NCBI GenBank assembly: GCA_937948815.1
Contig: CALFAM010000161.1
Span: 1 to 61,553 of the forward strand
Direction: 5' to 3'
From: an uncultured bacterium
GTDB taxonomy: Bacteria > Acidobacteriota > Thermoanaerobaculia > Multivoradales > J023
Length of the DNA: 61,553 nt
In this document: one piece after another, positions 28,038 through 36,624 of the stretch
Layout: each line of letters begins with the position of its first letter
Numbering within the stretch: position 1 is the stretch's first letter
Position numbers and translations under genes: made by a program
The notes under the pieces: generated by a model
What the model saw: the letters and a program-made list of their open reading frames with translations, nothing else
The model's database searches: none
Told to the model about the DNA's origin: nothing

Positions 28038-28580
28038 ATGACGACTTTCCGCTCCACAACCGTCCTTCTCGTGCGCCGCGGCGGCACCACCGTGATGGCC
28101 AGCGATGGCCAGGTGACACTCAACAATACGGTGATCAAGGCCGGCGCCAGCAAGGTGAAACGCATCGGCAAGGGCGACCGCTCGGTGCTCGTGGGCTTCG
28201 CCGGCGGCGCCGCGGATGGGCTGGCGCTGTTCACCCGCTTCGAAGCCAAGCTCGACGAGTTTCAGGGCAATCTCGAGCGCGCCGTCATCGAGCTGGCCAA
28301 GGACTGGCGAACCGATCGCGTCCTTCGTCAGCTCGAAGCGATGATGATCGTCGCCGGCAAGAACCAGAGCTTTCTGATGTCGGGCACTGGCGATCTGTTG
28401 CAACCGGACGAGAATGGCGTGCTATCCATCGGTTCCGGCTCCAACTACGCCCTCGCTGCGGCGCGCGCGCTGAGCGATCACACCGAGCTTTCGGCGAGAG
28501 AGATCGCCACCGAAGCCATGAAGATCGCGGCTTCGATCTGTGTCTTCACCAACGACCACTTTACGGTCGAGGAGATCTGA
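28038..28580 (+). CDS. hslV: ATP-dependent protease subunit HslV
   Basis: Proteasome-like peptidase that works with HslU to degrade unfolded proteins in the cytosol. The 180 residues contain [10 protein letters not shown], whose first Thr (T7) should be the catalytic N-terminal residue after removal of a six-residue propeptide. This propeptide form is found in many proteobacteria, whereas E. coli removes only Met. [12 protein letters not shown] and [14 protein letters not shown] follow as in the family, and YALAAARAL lies in the C-terminal half. hslU begins eight bases after the stop. Confidence 0.96.
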   Translation: MTTFRSTTVLLVRRGGTTVMASDGQVTLNNTVIKAGASKVKRIGKGDRSVLVGFAGGAADGLALFTRFEAKLDEFQGNLERAVIELAKDWRTDRVLRQLEAMMIVAGKNQSFLMSGTGDLLQPDENGVLSIGSGSNYALAAARALSDHTELSAREIATEAMKIAASICVFTNDHFTVEEI

Positions 28581-28588
28581 ATCCCGCC

Positions 28589-29980
28589 ATGAGCGACGAT
28601 TCCTCGCTACCCGCGCCGGCCCTCGAAGGCCGACGGATGCTCGACGACATGTCGCCGCGACAGATCGTCGCCGAGCTGGACAAATACGTGGTCGGACAGG
28701 GCGACGCCAAACGGGCAGTCGCCATTGCGCTTCGCAATCGCTGGCGTCGTCAGCAGATCGAAGGGCCGATGGCGGAAGAGATCGTGCCCAAGAACATCCT
28801 GATGATCGGCCCCACCGGTGTCGGTAAGACGGAGATCGCCCGACGGCTGGCCAAGCTGGCCGCAGCCCCCTTCATCAAGGTGGAAGCCAGCAAGTTCACG
28901 GAAGTGGGCTACGTGGGCCGCGACGTCGAGTCGATGATTCGCGATCTGATGGAAATTGCCATCGTCATGGTCAAGGAAGAGTGGCGGGAGACGGTCGGCG
29001 AAGCCGCCGTGACGAAGGCCGAAGATCGCTTGCTCCAGCTCCTGGTTCCGGCACCCGAGCTCGCGACGCCGGCCTACGAGATGCGCGAAGGAGACGTCCA
29101 GTCCACCCGCGAGAAGCTTCGAGAGAAGCTCCGCGAAGGCAAGCTCGAGAAGCGAACCGTCGAGATCGAGGTCGAGGAAGCCCGCTTCCCGAGTCTCGAA
29201 ATGTTCACGCCCCATGGCGGTGTGGAAGAAGTCGGCGTCAACTTGCGGGACATGATGCCAGGCATCTTCGGCGGCAAGCGGCACAGCCAGAAGATGACCG
29301 TGGCCGAGGCGCGTGAGGTGCTGCGGCAGCAGGAAGCCGAGAAGCTGATCGACCAACGGCAGGTCGCGCGCCAGGCGCAGGATCGAGTCGAGCAAGGCGG
29401 CATGATCTTCCTCGACGAGATCGACAAGGTTGCGGGACGCGAAGGTGGACGGGGGCCCGATGTCTCGCGCGAGGGCGTGCAGCGCGATCTGCTGCCGATC
29501 GTCGAGGGCACGACGGTCACCACCAAGTACGGCATGGTCAAGACCGACCACATCTTGTTCATCGCAGCCGGTGCCTTCCACCTCTCGAAGCCGTCAGATT
29601 TGATTCCAGAGCTGCAGGGCCGCTTCCCGATTCGGGTCGAGCTGAGCGCGCTCGGCAAGGATGAGTTCGTGCGCAGCCTCACCGAGCCCGAGGCTTCGCT
29701 GGTCAAGCAGTACACCGCACTCTTGGGTGCCGAGGATGTCACCCTGACCTTCACGGACGATGCGGTCGAAACGCTGGCACGCCTGGCCGTGGAGGTCAAT
29801 GCGCAGACCGAGAACATCGGCGCACGGCGCTTGGCCACGTTGATGGAACGCCTGCTGGAAGAAGTGTCATTCGAAGCGCCGGATATGGAAGGCGTCTCGG
29901 TCAAGATCGACGCGGGTTACGTCGAGAATGCCCTGGCGGACATCGTCAAGGACGAGGATCTCAGTCGCTATGTGCTCTAG
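28589..29980 (+). CDS. hslU: ATP-dependent protease ATPase subunit HslU
   Basis: AAA+ unfoldase that feeds HslV. The 463 residues begin with a short extension, then [17 protein letters not shown], Walker A GPTGVGKT (74-81), a [10 protein letters not shown] pore segment, a coiled intermediate domain with [12 protein letters not shown], Walker [10 protein letters not shown] and the sensor region [14 protein letters not shown]. The C-terminus DLSRYVL is the tail that docks into HslV. GAGGAGAT lies upstream of the ATG at a long spacing; the downstream ATG at 28637 is an alternative start. It overlaps the lipoprotein gene by 11 bases. Confidence 0.96.
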   Translation: MSDDSSLPAPALEGRRMLDDMSPRQIVAELDKYVVGQGDAKRAVAIALRNRWRRQQIEGPMAEEIVPKNILMIGPTGVGKTEIARRLAKLAAAPFIKVEASKFTEVGYVGRDVESMIRDLMEIAIVMVKEEWRETVGEAAVTKAEDRLLQLLVPAPELATPAYEMREGDVQSTREKLREKLREGKLEKRTVEIEVEEARFPSLEMFTPHGGVEEVGVNLRDMMPGIFGGKRHSQKMTVAEAREVLRQQEAEKLIDQRQVARQAQDRVEQGGMIFLDEIDKVAGREGGRGPDVSREGVQRDLLPIVEGTTVTTKYGMVKTDHILFIAAGAFHLSKPSDLIPELQGRFPIRVELSALGKDEFVRSLTEPEASLVKQYTALLGAEDVTLTFTDDAVETLARLAVEVNAQTENIGARRLATLMERLLEEVSFEAPDMEGVSVKIDAGYVENALADIVKDEDLSRYVL

Positions 29981-31043
29981 AAAGTCAGCTGCAGCCATGA
30001 TGCTGCTCGTACTCGCCGCCAGCTTCGTTGCTGGAGGATGTGGTCGCAAGGGCGATCCGCTTCCGCCCCTGCGCGTCATTCCGGCGCCGACGCGCGACCT
30101 GCGGGTCTTCCAACAAGGCGGCATCTTGATGGTGCAGATGACCTACCCAGCCACCACCACCAGTGGTGCGGCGCTGGGTGGCGTCGACTCGGTCCAGCTT
30201 TGGCAACTCACCCGGCCGTCGATCGACGGTGAGGCCCCGCAGGTCGAAGCCGCTGAATTCGACGCTGCAGCCGAGCCGCTCTTGGAGCTGCGGGGTGCCG
30301 AGCTCGCGGCGGCGACCTCCGGTGATCGCCTACAGTTTCAGCTTCCCTTGACCCTGCCGCTGCCCGACCCGGACCAGGCGCTGGTGTTCGGCGTCCGCAC
30401 CACCAAGGCGCAGCATTCGTCGCCGGTATCGAATCGGGTGGCCATCGTGCCGCGGCAGCCACCCGAGCCTCCATCCGCGCTCACCCTCGAAGGCACGGCC
30501 CAAGGTATCCGCGTCGGCTGGACCTTCGACGCGCCGACCGAGGAAGACGAGCCCGAAGGGTTCCAGATCTATCGGCGCGACGCGCGCGTTCGTGGCTACG
30601 GCGAGCCGGTTGGCTCGATGCCTGGCGACAAGCGAACCTGGCTCGATCGCAGCGCCCAGTTCGGCCAGCGGTACATCTACACCGTGCGGACCCTGGCGAC
30701 CAAGGTTCCCCCCATCCGTAGCGCCGAGGCTGGCGAGCGAGAGATCGACTTCCAGGACCGCTTCGCGCCGCCGCTTCCCGCACGATTCGTCGCGCTCGGT
30801 GAGCGCAACGCGGTTCGACTGCGCTGGGAGCGAAGCCGCGCCGACGATCTGGCGGGCTACGTGATCTACCGCCGCGATCCCGGCCGCGATTTCCGACGCC
30901 TGAACGACGACCTGGTCACCGGCATCGAGTTCATCGACCGCGGCCTGGCTTCGGGCGTGAAGTTCGAATACCGCATCCAAGCCGTCGATCGACAGGGCAA
31001 CGAGAGCGCCCGATCGCAGCCCGTTTCCGCCACTGCGCGGTAA
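29970..31043 (+). CDS. Lipoprotein with LptM/YifL-like N-terminus and fibronectin-III-like domains
   Basis: A 357-residue lipoprotein. The signal sequence ends in the lipobox VAGGC, giving lipidated C24 (C15 if translation starts at 29997), followed by GRKGDPLPP. This sequence is typical of LptM/YifL-type lipoproteins that precede lysA or dapF in proteobacteria. Unlike those short proteins, this one continues with about 300 residues resembling two or three fibronectin type III modules ([38 protein letters not shown]). LptM helps LptD maturation in E. coli; whether the extended form does is unknown. It overlaps hslU and precedes dapF by 47 bases. Confidence 0.85.
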   Translation: MCSRKSAAAMMLLVLAASFVAGGCGRKGDPLPPLRVIPAPTRDLRVFQQGGILMVQMTYPATTTSGAALGGVDSVQLWQLTRPSIDGEAPQVEAAEFDAAAEPLLELRGAELAAATSGDRLQFQLPLTLPLPDPDQALVFGVRTTKAQHSSPVSNRVAIVPRQPPEPPSALTLEGTAQGIRVGWTFDAPTEEDEPEGFQIYRRDARVRGYGEPVGSMPGDKRTWLDRSAQFGQRYIYTVRTLATKVPPIRSAEAGEREIDFQDRFAPPLPARFVALGERNAVRLRWERSRADDLAGYVIYRRDPGRDFRRLNDDLVTGIEFIDRGLASGVKFEYRIQAVDRQGNESARSQPVSATAR

Positions 31044-31090
31044 CGCAGCCGACGAGTCGATCGGCAACGAGGCGGCCTAGCGGGACCGGA

Positions 31091-31984
31091 ATGACGCCGG
31101 CTGATGACATCGCAAGCCACGCGCCGACTGCGGACGTGGAAACCGATACGGGAACACCGGCCTATTTTCTTTCTGGGGCCGGCAACGACTTTCTCGCCCT
31201 GGTCGAGCCCGCGCACGATCCGACGAGCGAGCAGATCCGAGCGTGGTGCAGCCGAGGACTGTCGATCGGCGCCGATGGGCTCTTCACGCTCGACCGCACA
31301 AACGACGGCGCGCGCATGCGCTACTGGAATGCCGACGGCGGTTCCGGCGACCTCTGCCTGAACGGCAGCCGGTGCGCTGCCCAGCTCGCATCCCAGCTCG
31401 GATGGGGAGCCGGAAACGCGCTCCGCCTGCACACGTCGGCCGGCATCCTCGATGCGGTTCGGCGTAGCACTACCCAGGTGACGCTCGCGCTTCCCGACAT
31501 CATCTCCGTGCCCGAGGCACGATCGCTCGACGCGGCGAACACGACCTTCGAAGGCTGGTCGATCACCGTCGGCGTGCCGCACTTCGTTCTGCCCTGGCCC
31601 GGGGGCCTCGGCAAGGTCCCCATCACGTCCCTCGGCCCTGCGCTGCGTGGCCATCCCCAGCTCGAGCCGGCAGGAGCCAACGTCGACTTTCTGCACGTTC
31701 GGTCCTCCCACGCGATCGATCTCCGGACCTACGAGCGGGGCGTGGAAGCGGAGACCCTGGCTTGTGGAACCGGCGCAATCGCGGCCGTGGCCGTCGGAAT
31801 CGCACGCGGTGAGCTCACCTTGCCCGTCGAAGTCCGAACCAGCGGCGGACTCGATCTCGAGATCGACGGCGATGTCCAGGGAGGACGCCTGGTCAGCGCC
31901 ACGCTGACCGGCGATGCGCGGGTGGTGGCCACGTGCCACCTGTTTCGGGCAGCGGCAGCAGTACCAACCCCGACGACCTGGTAG
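31091..31984 (+). CDS. dapF: Diaminopimelate epimerase DapF (divergent)
   Basis: Converts LL- to meso-diaminopimelate for lysine and peptidoglycan synthesis using two active-site cysteines. The protein has 297 residues. GAGNDF opens the fold; NADGGSGDLCLNGSRC carries the first catalytic Cys, and AETLACGTGA carries the second with its preceding Glu. The first motif is unusual: the family has CGNG after NADGS, but here it reads CLNG after NADGGSGD. About 24 residues of non-conserved polar sequence precede the domain, so a later start is possible. Position after an LptM-like lipoprotein supports DapF. Confidence 0.85.
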   Translation: MTPADDIASHAPTADVETDTGTPAYFLSGAGNDFLALVEPAHDPTSEQIRAWCSRGLSIGADGLFTLDRTNDGARMRYWNADGGSGDLCLNGSRCAAQLASQLGWGAGNALRLHTSAGILDAVRRSTTQVTLALPDIISVPEARSLDAANTTFEGWSITVGVPHFVLPWPGGLGKVPITSLGPALRGHPQLEPAGANVDFLHVRSSHAIDLRTYERGVEAETLACGTGAIAAVAVGIARGELTLPVEVRTSGGLDLEIDGDVQGGRLVSATLTGDARVVATCHLFRAAAAVPTPTTW

Positions 31985-32039
31985 CTCGGCGCCGGCCTGC
32001 CGCGTTCGGCACGGACCGGCTGCGTTGGGCGAAGACGGG

Positions 32040-32045
32040 TATGAT
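32040..32045 (+). promoter_or_regulatory. candidate -10 of a leaderless promoter (ApbE-like gene)
   Basis: TATGAT ends exactly six bases before the ATG at 32052. No ribosome binding site is present and no -35 is recognisable. The gene starts 68 bases after dapF. Confidence 0.45.
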
Positions 32046-32051
32046 CGCCCC

Positions 32052-33104
32052 ATGGACGGTCACACCCCACGCATTCTCTTCTTGCTACTGACCATCTCGC
32101 TACTTCTCTCCGGCACCCTGGCGGCGCAGCCCGTACGACTGGCTGCCGAGTTCGGCGACGATCACGCGGAAATCGAGGTGCGCGATCTGCGCACGGACAA
32201 GGGCGAGGCCGCCATTCAGGCCGCATTTGCCGAGATGACCGCCGTCCTGGCGATGGTCGAAGGGCCAGGCGCCAGCCAGGTGACCATCGAGCCAGGCGCC
32301 GAGCCACTGGTCGTCGATCCGCGTTTCGCTGGCCTCGCCCTGCGTGCTCAGCATTTCTGCCTGTGGTCGAACGGCGCCTTTGGTCCTTTGGCTGGCCTGC
32401 TTGCCGCGCAGCGCAACCCGACCGGCGACCAGAGCCAACGGACGGAGATTCCTGACGTTGCCAAGGCGCTCAACAGCGCCCAGTGCCAGAATCTTCGTCT
32501 GGCCGCCAGCACAGAGGCCTTCGCGCCAGCGGTTGCCGGAGCTGAGCCCACGAACCCCGACGGCTCGGCGGCTACCCCCACCTCGCTTTCGGTCGCCGAA
32601 GGCAGCGCGCTCGATCTGCGCGGGTGGCTGCGCGGATTCGTCGTCGACCGCGCGGTCGAAATTCTCCGGGAGCACGGCGCCAGCAATGCCTGGGTGGAGC
32701 TCGGGCCCGTGCGCCGCGGCTTGGGCGCCGGACCGGGCGGAGATGGCTGGCCGGTGATTCTCTCGTTTCCTGGCATCGAAGCGCCGGTCGCTTCGATCTA
32801 CCTCCGCGACAAGGCCATGGCGATCATGATGCCCCTGGCGCCGCGCGGCAAGCGTGACCCCGTCCTCGTCGACCAGCGCAATGCCCGTGAGCCACGCGGA
32901 ATCGTTGCCGTGGTTGCCGTTACCGAGCTCGGCATCGACGCCGAGCCCTTGGCCGTGACTGTGACGATTATCGGGATCAACGAGGGGCGGATGCGTCTGG
33001 CTTCCCTGAAGCCGTCGCCTTCGGCCCTCGTTCTTCTGGGGAACGGCGTCAGCCAACCGATCCGGTCGGACTTTCGTTGGCTCGAGCTGCCCCAGATCCG
33101 CTAG
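32052..33104 (+). CDS. Exported ApbE-like protein, probably degenerate
   Basis: A 350-residue protein with a signal peptide (ILFLLLTISLLLSGTLAAQ). It resembles ApbE/Ftp flavin transferases, which attach FMN to exported proteins: ALDLRGWLRGFVVDRA (from residue 186) followed by ASNAWVELGPVRRGLG corresponds to the ApbE DLGGIAKGYAVD and LVNLGG regions. However, Gly/Lys positions of that motif are replaced, the HIIDPRTG segment is reduced to VDQRNARE, and the metal-binding segment near the C-terminus is not recognisable. It may therefore bind a ligand without catalysis. No flavinylated partner is encoded next to it. Confidence 0.6.
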   Translation: MDGHTPRILFLLLTISLLLSGTLAAQPVRLAAEFGDDHAEIEVRDLRTDKGEAAIQAAFAEMTAVLAMVEGPGASQVTIEPGAEPLVVDPRFAGLALRAQHFCLWSNGAFGPLAGLLAAQRNPTGDQSQRTEIPDVAKALNSAQCQNLRLAASTEAFAPAVAGAEPTNPDGSAATPTSLSVAEGSALDLRGWLRGFVVDRAVEILREHGASNAWVELGPVRRGLGAGPGGDGWPVILSFPGIEAPVASIYLRDKAMAIMMPLAPRGKRDPVLVDQRNAREPRGIVAVVAVTELGIDAEPLAVTVTIIGINEGRMRLASLKPSPSALVLLGNGVSQPIRSDFRWLELPQIR

Positions 33105-33177
33105 TCAGTCAGTCGTAAGCCGGACCGAATGACCAGCCGTAGGACCGCGCCGGCTCGACGAGGGCCTGCGCGGTTGG

Positions 33178-33215
33178 GGTCGCCGGGTCCCTGGGCGTTC
33201 CGGGACGCGGCGACC
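33178..33215. terminator. hairpin between convergent genes, candidate bidirectional terminator
   Basis: Outer arms GGTCGCC and GGCGACC with inner arms GTCCC and GGGAC form a stem of about 13 pairs with one mismatch. It lies in the 121-base gap between the ApbE-like gene and gltA, which converge. No T-run follows on either strand, so it may stop transcription only partly or need Rho. Confidence 0.5.
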
Positions 33216-33225
33216 GGCGTGCTCG

Positions 33226-34488
33226 CTAGCGGTCGGCGATTTCCTTGAAGTCGCGCGCCCCTTCACCCGTGTAGATCTGACGAGGCCGGTTGATGCGCGT
33301 CTTGGGATTGCCGCGGTTCTCTTTCCAATGCGCGAGCCAGCCGGGCATGCGCCCGAGCGCGAACATCACCGTGAACATCTTGGTCGGGATCCCCATCGCG
33401 CTGTAGATCAGCCCGCTGTAGAAATCGACATTCGGGTAGAGGTTGCGTGAGACGAAGAATTCGTCCCTGAGCGCGACCTCCTCCAGGCGCTTGGCAATCT
33501 CGAGCAGAGGGTCGTTGATGCCGAGCTCCTCGAGGACTTCGTCTGCGGCCTTCTTGAGGATCGTGGCACGTGGGTCGAAGTTCTTGTAGACCCGGTGGCC
33601 GAAGCCCATCAGGCGGAACTCGCGGTTCTTCGCCTTCTCGACGTACTTGTCGACGTCGCCACCGTCGTCGTGGATCATCTTGAGCATGTCCATGACGCGC
33701 TGGTTGGCGCCGCCGTGAAGCGGGCCCCAGAGGGCACAGACACCCGCCGAAATCGAGGCGAAGAGATTCGCGTCGCTCGATCCCACCATGCGCACCGTCG
33801 AAGTGCTGCAGTTCTGCTCATGGTCAGCGTGCAGGATGAGCAGGAGATTGAGCGCACGCTCGAGTGTCGGAGAGAGCTGGTAGGGCTCGGCCGGCACTGC
33901 GAACATCATGTTGAGGAAGTTCCCGGTGTAGGAGAGGTCGTTGCGTGGGTAGATGAACGGCTGACCGATGGCCTTCTTGAACGAGAAAGCAGCCAGCGTC
34001 GGCGCCTTGGCGAGTAGCCGGATGATGTTGAGCGCCACCCGCTCGTTGGCGTGTGGATAGTAGGTGGAGAGCGAGGCGATCATCGAAGACAGAATCGCCA
34101 TCGGGTGCGCGGTCGGTAGGTACCCCTCGAAGAACTTCTTCATGTCTTCGTGGATCATGCTGTGGTACGTCAGCTCGTGCTTGAACGCCGCCAGCTCGTC
34201 CGCATTCGGCAGCTCGCCGTTCACCAGCAGGTAGCAAACCTCCACGAAGTCGGCATGCTCGGCGACCTGCTCGATCGGGTACCCGCGGTAGCGCAGGATG
34301 CCGTTCTCGCCGTCGATGAAGGTGATGCTGCTCTCGCAGCTTCCCGTGTTGGCGTATCCATAGTCGAGCGTGATTGCACGACTCTCCTTGCGCAGCTTGC
34401 CGATATCGATGCCGACCTCGCCTTCGGGCCCTCGCGTTACCGGAAGCTCGTACTCCTGGCCATCGAGGATGAGCTTGGCCTTGTCCAT
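33226..34488 (-). CDS. gltA: Citrate synthase GltA
   Basis: Condenses acetyl-CoA and oxaloacetate to citrate, the entry step of the TCA cycle. The 420 residues match the type II hexameric bacterial enzymes: GILRYRGYPIEQ, YLPTAHPM, HADHEQNCSTSTVR, ALWGPLHGGANQRV with a catalytic His, and FGHRVYKNFDPRA with His and Asp. The start MDKAKLILDG is supported by AGGAG nine bases upstream. It is a single gene, convergent with the ApbE-like gene. Confidence 0.97.
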   Translation of the reverse strand: MDKAKLILDGQEYELPVTRGPEGEVGIDIGKLRKESRAITLDYGYANTGSCESSITFIDGENGILRYRGYPIEQVAEHADFVEVCYLLVNGELPNADELAAFKHELTYHSMIHEDMKKFFEGYLPTAHPMAILSSMIASLSTYYPHANERVALNIIRLLAKAPTLAAFSFKKAIGQPFIYPRNDLSYTGNFLNMMFAVPAEPYQLSPTLERALNLLLILHADHEQNCSTSTVRMVGSSDANLFASISAGVCALWGPLHGGANQRVMDMLKMIHDDGGDVDKYVEKAKNREFRLMGFGHRVYKNFDPRATILKKAADEVLEELGINDPLLEIAKRLEEVALRDEFFVSRNLYPNVDFYSGLIYSAMGIPTKMFTVMFALGRMPGWLAHWKENRGNPKTRINRPRQIYTGEGARDFKEIADR

Positions 34489-34626
34489 TACCGTACGCTC
34501 CTAGCTGACGATCGCGCCTCGCGGGCGCGCTTTATTGCATGGGGAAATGACAGACGCTGCCGCCGTGCTCAGCGCCCCCTGGCACCGAGCTGGCGAAGCC
34601 TGCACGCTGATAAGGCCGTTGCTCAC

Positions 34627-34655
34627 GGAGTCCGAGCTCGCCATGCTCGGACTCC
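34627..34655 (-). terminator. hairpin between mobA and gltA, candidate terminator
   Basis: Perfect ten-base arms GGAGTCCGAG and CTCGGACTCC around a nine-base loop. It lies 71 bases past the mobA stop and about 140 bases upstream of gltA on the same strand. No T-run follows on the minus strand, so it could end the mobA transcript or be part of the gltA leader. Confidence 0.5.
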
Positions 34656-34725
34656 AGGGCCATGCCGCAGAACGGCATCGATCTTACCGCCTGACTCGTA
34701 GCCGAGCAAGGGAGCCCGTCCCGTG

Positions 34726-35373
34726 TCAGGAGCTATACGGCTCCCGCAACGCGTCCAGATCCTCTGGAGAGTTGACGTTGCGTAACATGGTCGCCGGATC
34801 GCCGATCGTTCTCAGCGCCCGTTCGTCGATGAAGTGGGTGCTCAGACCGCCCGTCGATGCCACGGGGTGAAGCGCGAATCGGCCCTCCCGCGCACGTCCG
34901 GCAAGGCGGTCGAGCGCCGCTGGCCCCCAGCGGGCACAAAGCGGCTCCAGCTGGCCCGCGCCGTGCCGCGGCACGACCAAGTCAGCCTCAGGCGCGACGG
35001 CCGCGATCATCGCGAGCAGCGAGGTGGGGACCGCCGGCAGATCGCATGCGAGCACCAAGAGCGCATGCCCGGGAAACTGACGCGCAGCGCCCAGGAGCCC
35101 GGCTGCCGGCCCCTTGACCGGCGCGGCACTGCTGCCCGCATCCTCGATCGACCGGAAGCCAGGCAACAGCGCGCGTCCGCGGTCGCTAATGACCACGGAC
35201 GTGACGACATCTCCCAACCGCCTCGCCGCAGCAGCAGCCAACGGCTCGCCGGGCGCGCTTTCAGAGCTTGCCCCCGCAGGCAGGCATAGCAAGGCCTTGT
35301 CGCGCCCCATGCGCCGAGACTCGCCTCCGGCGAGCACGACACCGACCAGCACGCCGGGAAGCGATGCGCTCAC
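34726..35373 (-). CDS. mobA: Molybdenum cofactor guanylyltransferase MobA
   Basis: Adds GMP to Mo-molybdopterin to make the bis-MGD form used by DMSO-reductase-family enzymes. The 215-residue nucleotidyltransferase fold has the VVLAGGESRRMGRDKALL signature (GTP-binding loop, residues 12-29), LVLACDLPAVP with the metal-binding Asp, and a C-terminal NVNSPEDL segment. An Ala/Ser/Pro-rich loop replaces the usual short loop after the first helix. No other molybdopterin genes are in the window. It follows the cold-shock gene by 18 bases. Confidence 0.88.
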   Translation of the reverse strand: MSASLPGVLVGVVLAGGESRRMGRDKALLCLPAGASSESAPGEPLAAAAARRLGDVVTSVVISDRGRALLPGFRSIEDAGSSAAPVKGPAAGLLGAARQFPGHALLVLACDLPAVPTSLLAMIAAVAPEADLVVPRHGAGQLEPLCARWGPAALDRLAGRAREGRFALHPVASTGGLSTHFIDERALRTIGDPATMLRNVNSPEDLDALREPYSS

Positions 35374-35391
35374 CGACGCCTACTCCTGCAC

Positions 35392-35601
35392 TCAGAGACG
35401 AAGGATCTTCTCGGCCCGCGCGCCTCGTGGGCCGTTCGCGAGCTCGTAGCCGACCCGCTCACCCTGCTGCAAGGGGCGCACCTTTTCATCCGGAATCGAA
35501 GAGTGGTGAATGAAGACGTCATCGCCACCATCATCCGGCGTGATGAATCCGTAACCCTTGGCCAAGCTGTACCACTTGACCGTACCCTGGAGTTGTTCCA
35601 C
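35392..35601 (-). CDS. Cold-shock domain protein
   Basis: A 69-residue single-stranded nucleic-acid-binding OB-fold protein. RNP1 is KGYGFI (15-20) and RNP2 is VFIHH (29-33), with LQGTVKWY at the start and a conserved GPRGARAEKI near the end. The GTG start was chosen because GGGAGG lies five bases upstream and the family begins here; the frame stays open further upstream without conservation. It likely acts as an RNA chaperone. It is in line with mobA downstream. A perfect 16-base hairpin lies about 85 bases upstream. Confidence 0.93.
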   Translation of the reverse strand: MEQLQGTVKWYSLAKGYGFITPDDGGDDVFIHHSSIPDEKVRPLQQGERVGYELANGPRGARAEKILRL

Positions 35602-35685
35602 ATCGACCTCCCGTGACACATCCCACCTCGCCCGTTTGTTGGACGAGATCACACATACGCCACACGGCGATTCAGACAAGCAACC

Positions 35686-35738
35686 CCCTGTTTGTGATCG
35701 CCTCGCTGCTTACACATGCAGCGCGATCACAAACAGGG
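35686..35738. repeat. long perfect inverted repeat upstream of the cold-shock gene
   Basis: Arms CCCTGTTTGTGATCGC (35686-35701) and GCGATCACAAACAGGG (35723-35738) are perfectly complementary over 16 bases. The 21-base loop contains a further GCTGC/GCAGC pairing. It lies between tRNA-Leu and the cold-shock gene, both on the minus strand. There is no T-run on either side, so it is not a standard terminator. It may be a leader structure of the cold-shock mRNA, a processing site after the tRNA or a protein-binding site. Confidence 0.85.
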
Positions 35739-35878
35739 ACATCCGCCGCAGTCTACCGAAGCTGCGCCGAATGCACCTGCGACTGTGCCTTACTGGCGAC
35801 AGTGCCCTACTGGTTGCTTGCAAACCAAACGACCGGACCCGAAGCGTCGCGATCGATATCAAATGAAATCAGGAAGGG

Positions 35879-35963
35879 TGGTGCCGAAGGCCGGACTCGA
35901 ACCGGCATGGATTGCTCCACACGGCCCTCAACCGTGCGCGTCTACCAATTCCGCCACTTCGGC
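35879..35963 (-). tRNA. tRNA-Leu (anticodon GAG)
   Basis: An 85-base class II tRNA with a long variable arm. The acceptor stem GCCGAAG pairs with CTTCGGC; the anticodon stem CACGG/CCGTG encloses the loop TTGAGGG, giving anticodon GAG, which reads CUC and CUU. The T arm is GCCGG-TTCGAGT-CCGGC. The 3' CCA is encoded. It lies 118 bases downstream of secG, an arrangement shared with E. coli (secG-leuU) and many other proteobacteria. Confidence 0.97.
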
Positions 35964-36081
35964 TAGGAGCTTTCGCCCGAATCGGGATTCTAGTACAAGC
36001 CTGGCGTGTATGCCACACGATCCGCGCTGCTCGAAGTGATCTTTCTGCGCGATGATCATGCGCCACAGCGGGCCTGCCGTA

Positions 36082-36588
36082 CTAGCTGTCGCTGCCCCCC
36101 TCAGGGGTACTGGCCGCGGCGTCACCCTCGGGCGTCGTGTCGCCTTCCGAGGCGGCTTCTCCGGCCTCGGCAGCTGCTGAATCGTTTGCCGTCGCCGCGT
36201 CGTCTGTCGCAGCCGGAAGGTCCGCGGAATCGCCGCTGGCGCCATCCGTGAGCTCACCCGAGGTGTCGGCAGCCGCGTCGGCCGCAGGCTGACTGGTGGC
36301 CTCACCATCGGCCGCGACATCCGTAGCCGGCACATCGGCCATCACCGTGCTGCCGTCATTGCTGCGCTGCAGAACGCCGATCGATAGCGTCGTCACCATG
36401 AAGGCGATAAACGCTCCGACCGTCAGGCGGTGGAGGATGTTCGTGGCGCTGCGTGAGCCGAACGCCGTCATCGTGCTACCACCTCCGAAAACGGAGAGGT
36501 CGGCCCCTTTTCCTTGCTGCAGCAGCACGACGCCGATCAGGAAAAGCGAAATGATGACGTGGACGATGTAAAAAAGTACCAGGATCAT
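36082..36588 (-). CDS. secG: Preprotein translocase subunit SecG with long acidic tail
   Basis: Small inner-membrane subunit of SecYEG. The start MILVLFYIVH has GGAGG five bases upstream. Two membrane segments (about 2-24 and 55-76) flank the conserved loop LLQQGKGADLSVFGGGSTMTAFGSRSATNIL, whose core QQGKGAD and GSRSATN are diagnostic. After about residue 80 comes a tail of roughly 90 residues made almost only of Ala, Asp, Glu, Ser, Thr and Gly. Typical SecG is 70-120 residues, so the tail is unusually long and likely disordered. It lies in the pgk-tpiA-secG-tRNA-Leu group. Confidence 0.94.
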   Translation of the reverse strand: MILVLFYIVHVIISLFLIGVVLLQQGKGADLSVFGGGSTMTAFGSRSATNILHRLTVGAFIAFMVTTLSIGVLQRSNDGSTVMADVPATDVAADGEATSQPAADAAADTSGELTDGASGDSADLPAATDDAATANDSAAAEAGEAASEGDTTPEGDAAASTPEGGSDS

Positions 36589-36624
36589 TGCGTCCTCCGG
36601 AGACAAGAAAACGGCGTCGCGGAT

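Noticed and set aside
34535-34870. Plus-strand frame between gltA and mobA
   Set aside because: It runs through the ten-base hairpin and into the antisense of mobA, with no conserved sequence.
35686-35738. Possible CRP-type binding site from the TGTGATC and GATCACA half-sites
   Set aside because: The two half-sites are about 30 bases apart, while CRP needs six between them; the hairpin explanation fits better.
35869-36066. A 65-codon minus-strand frame across tRNA-Leu
   Set aside because: It reads through the tRNA gene; frames containing tRNA sequence are a common false call.
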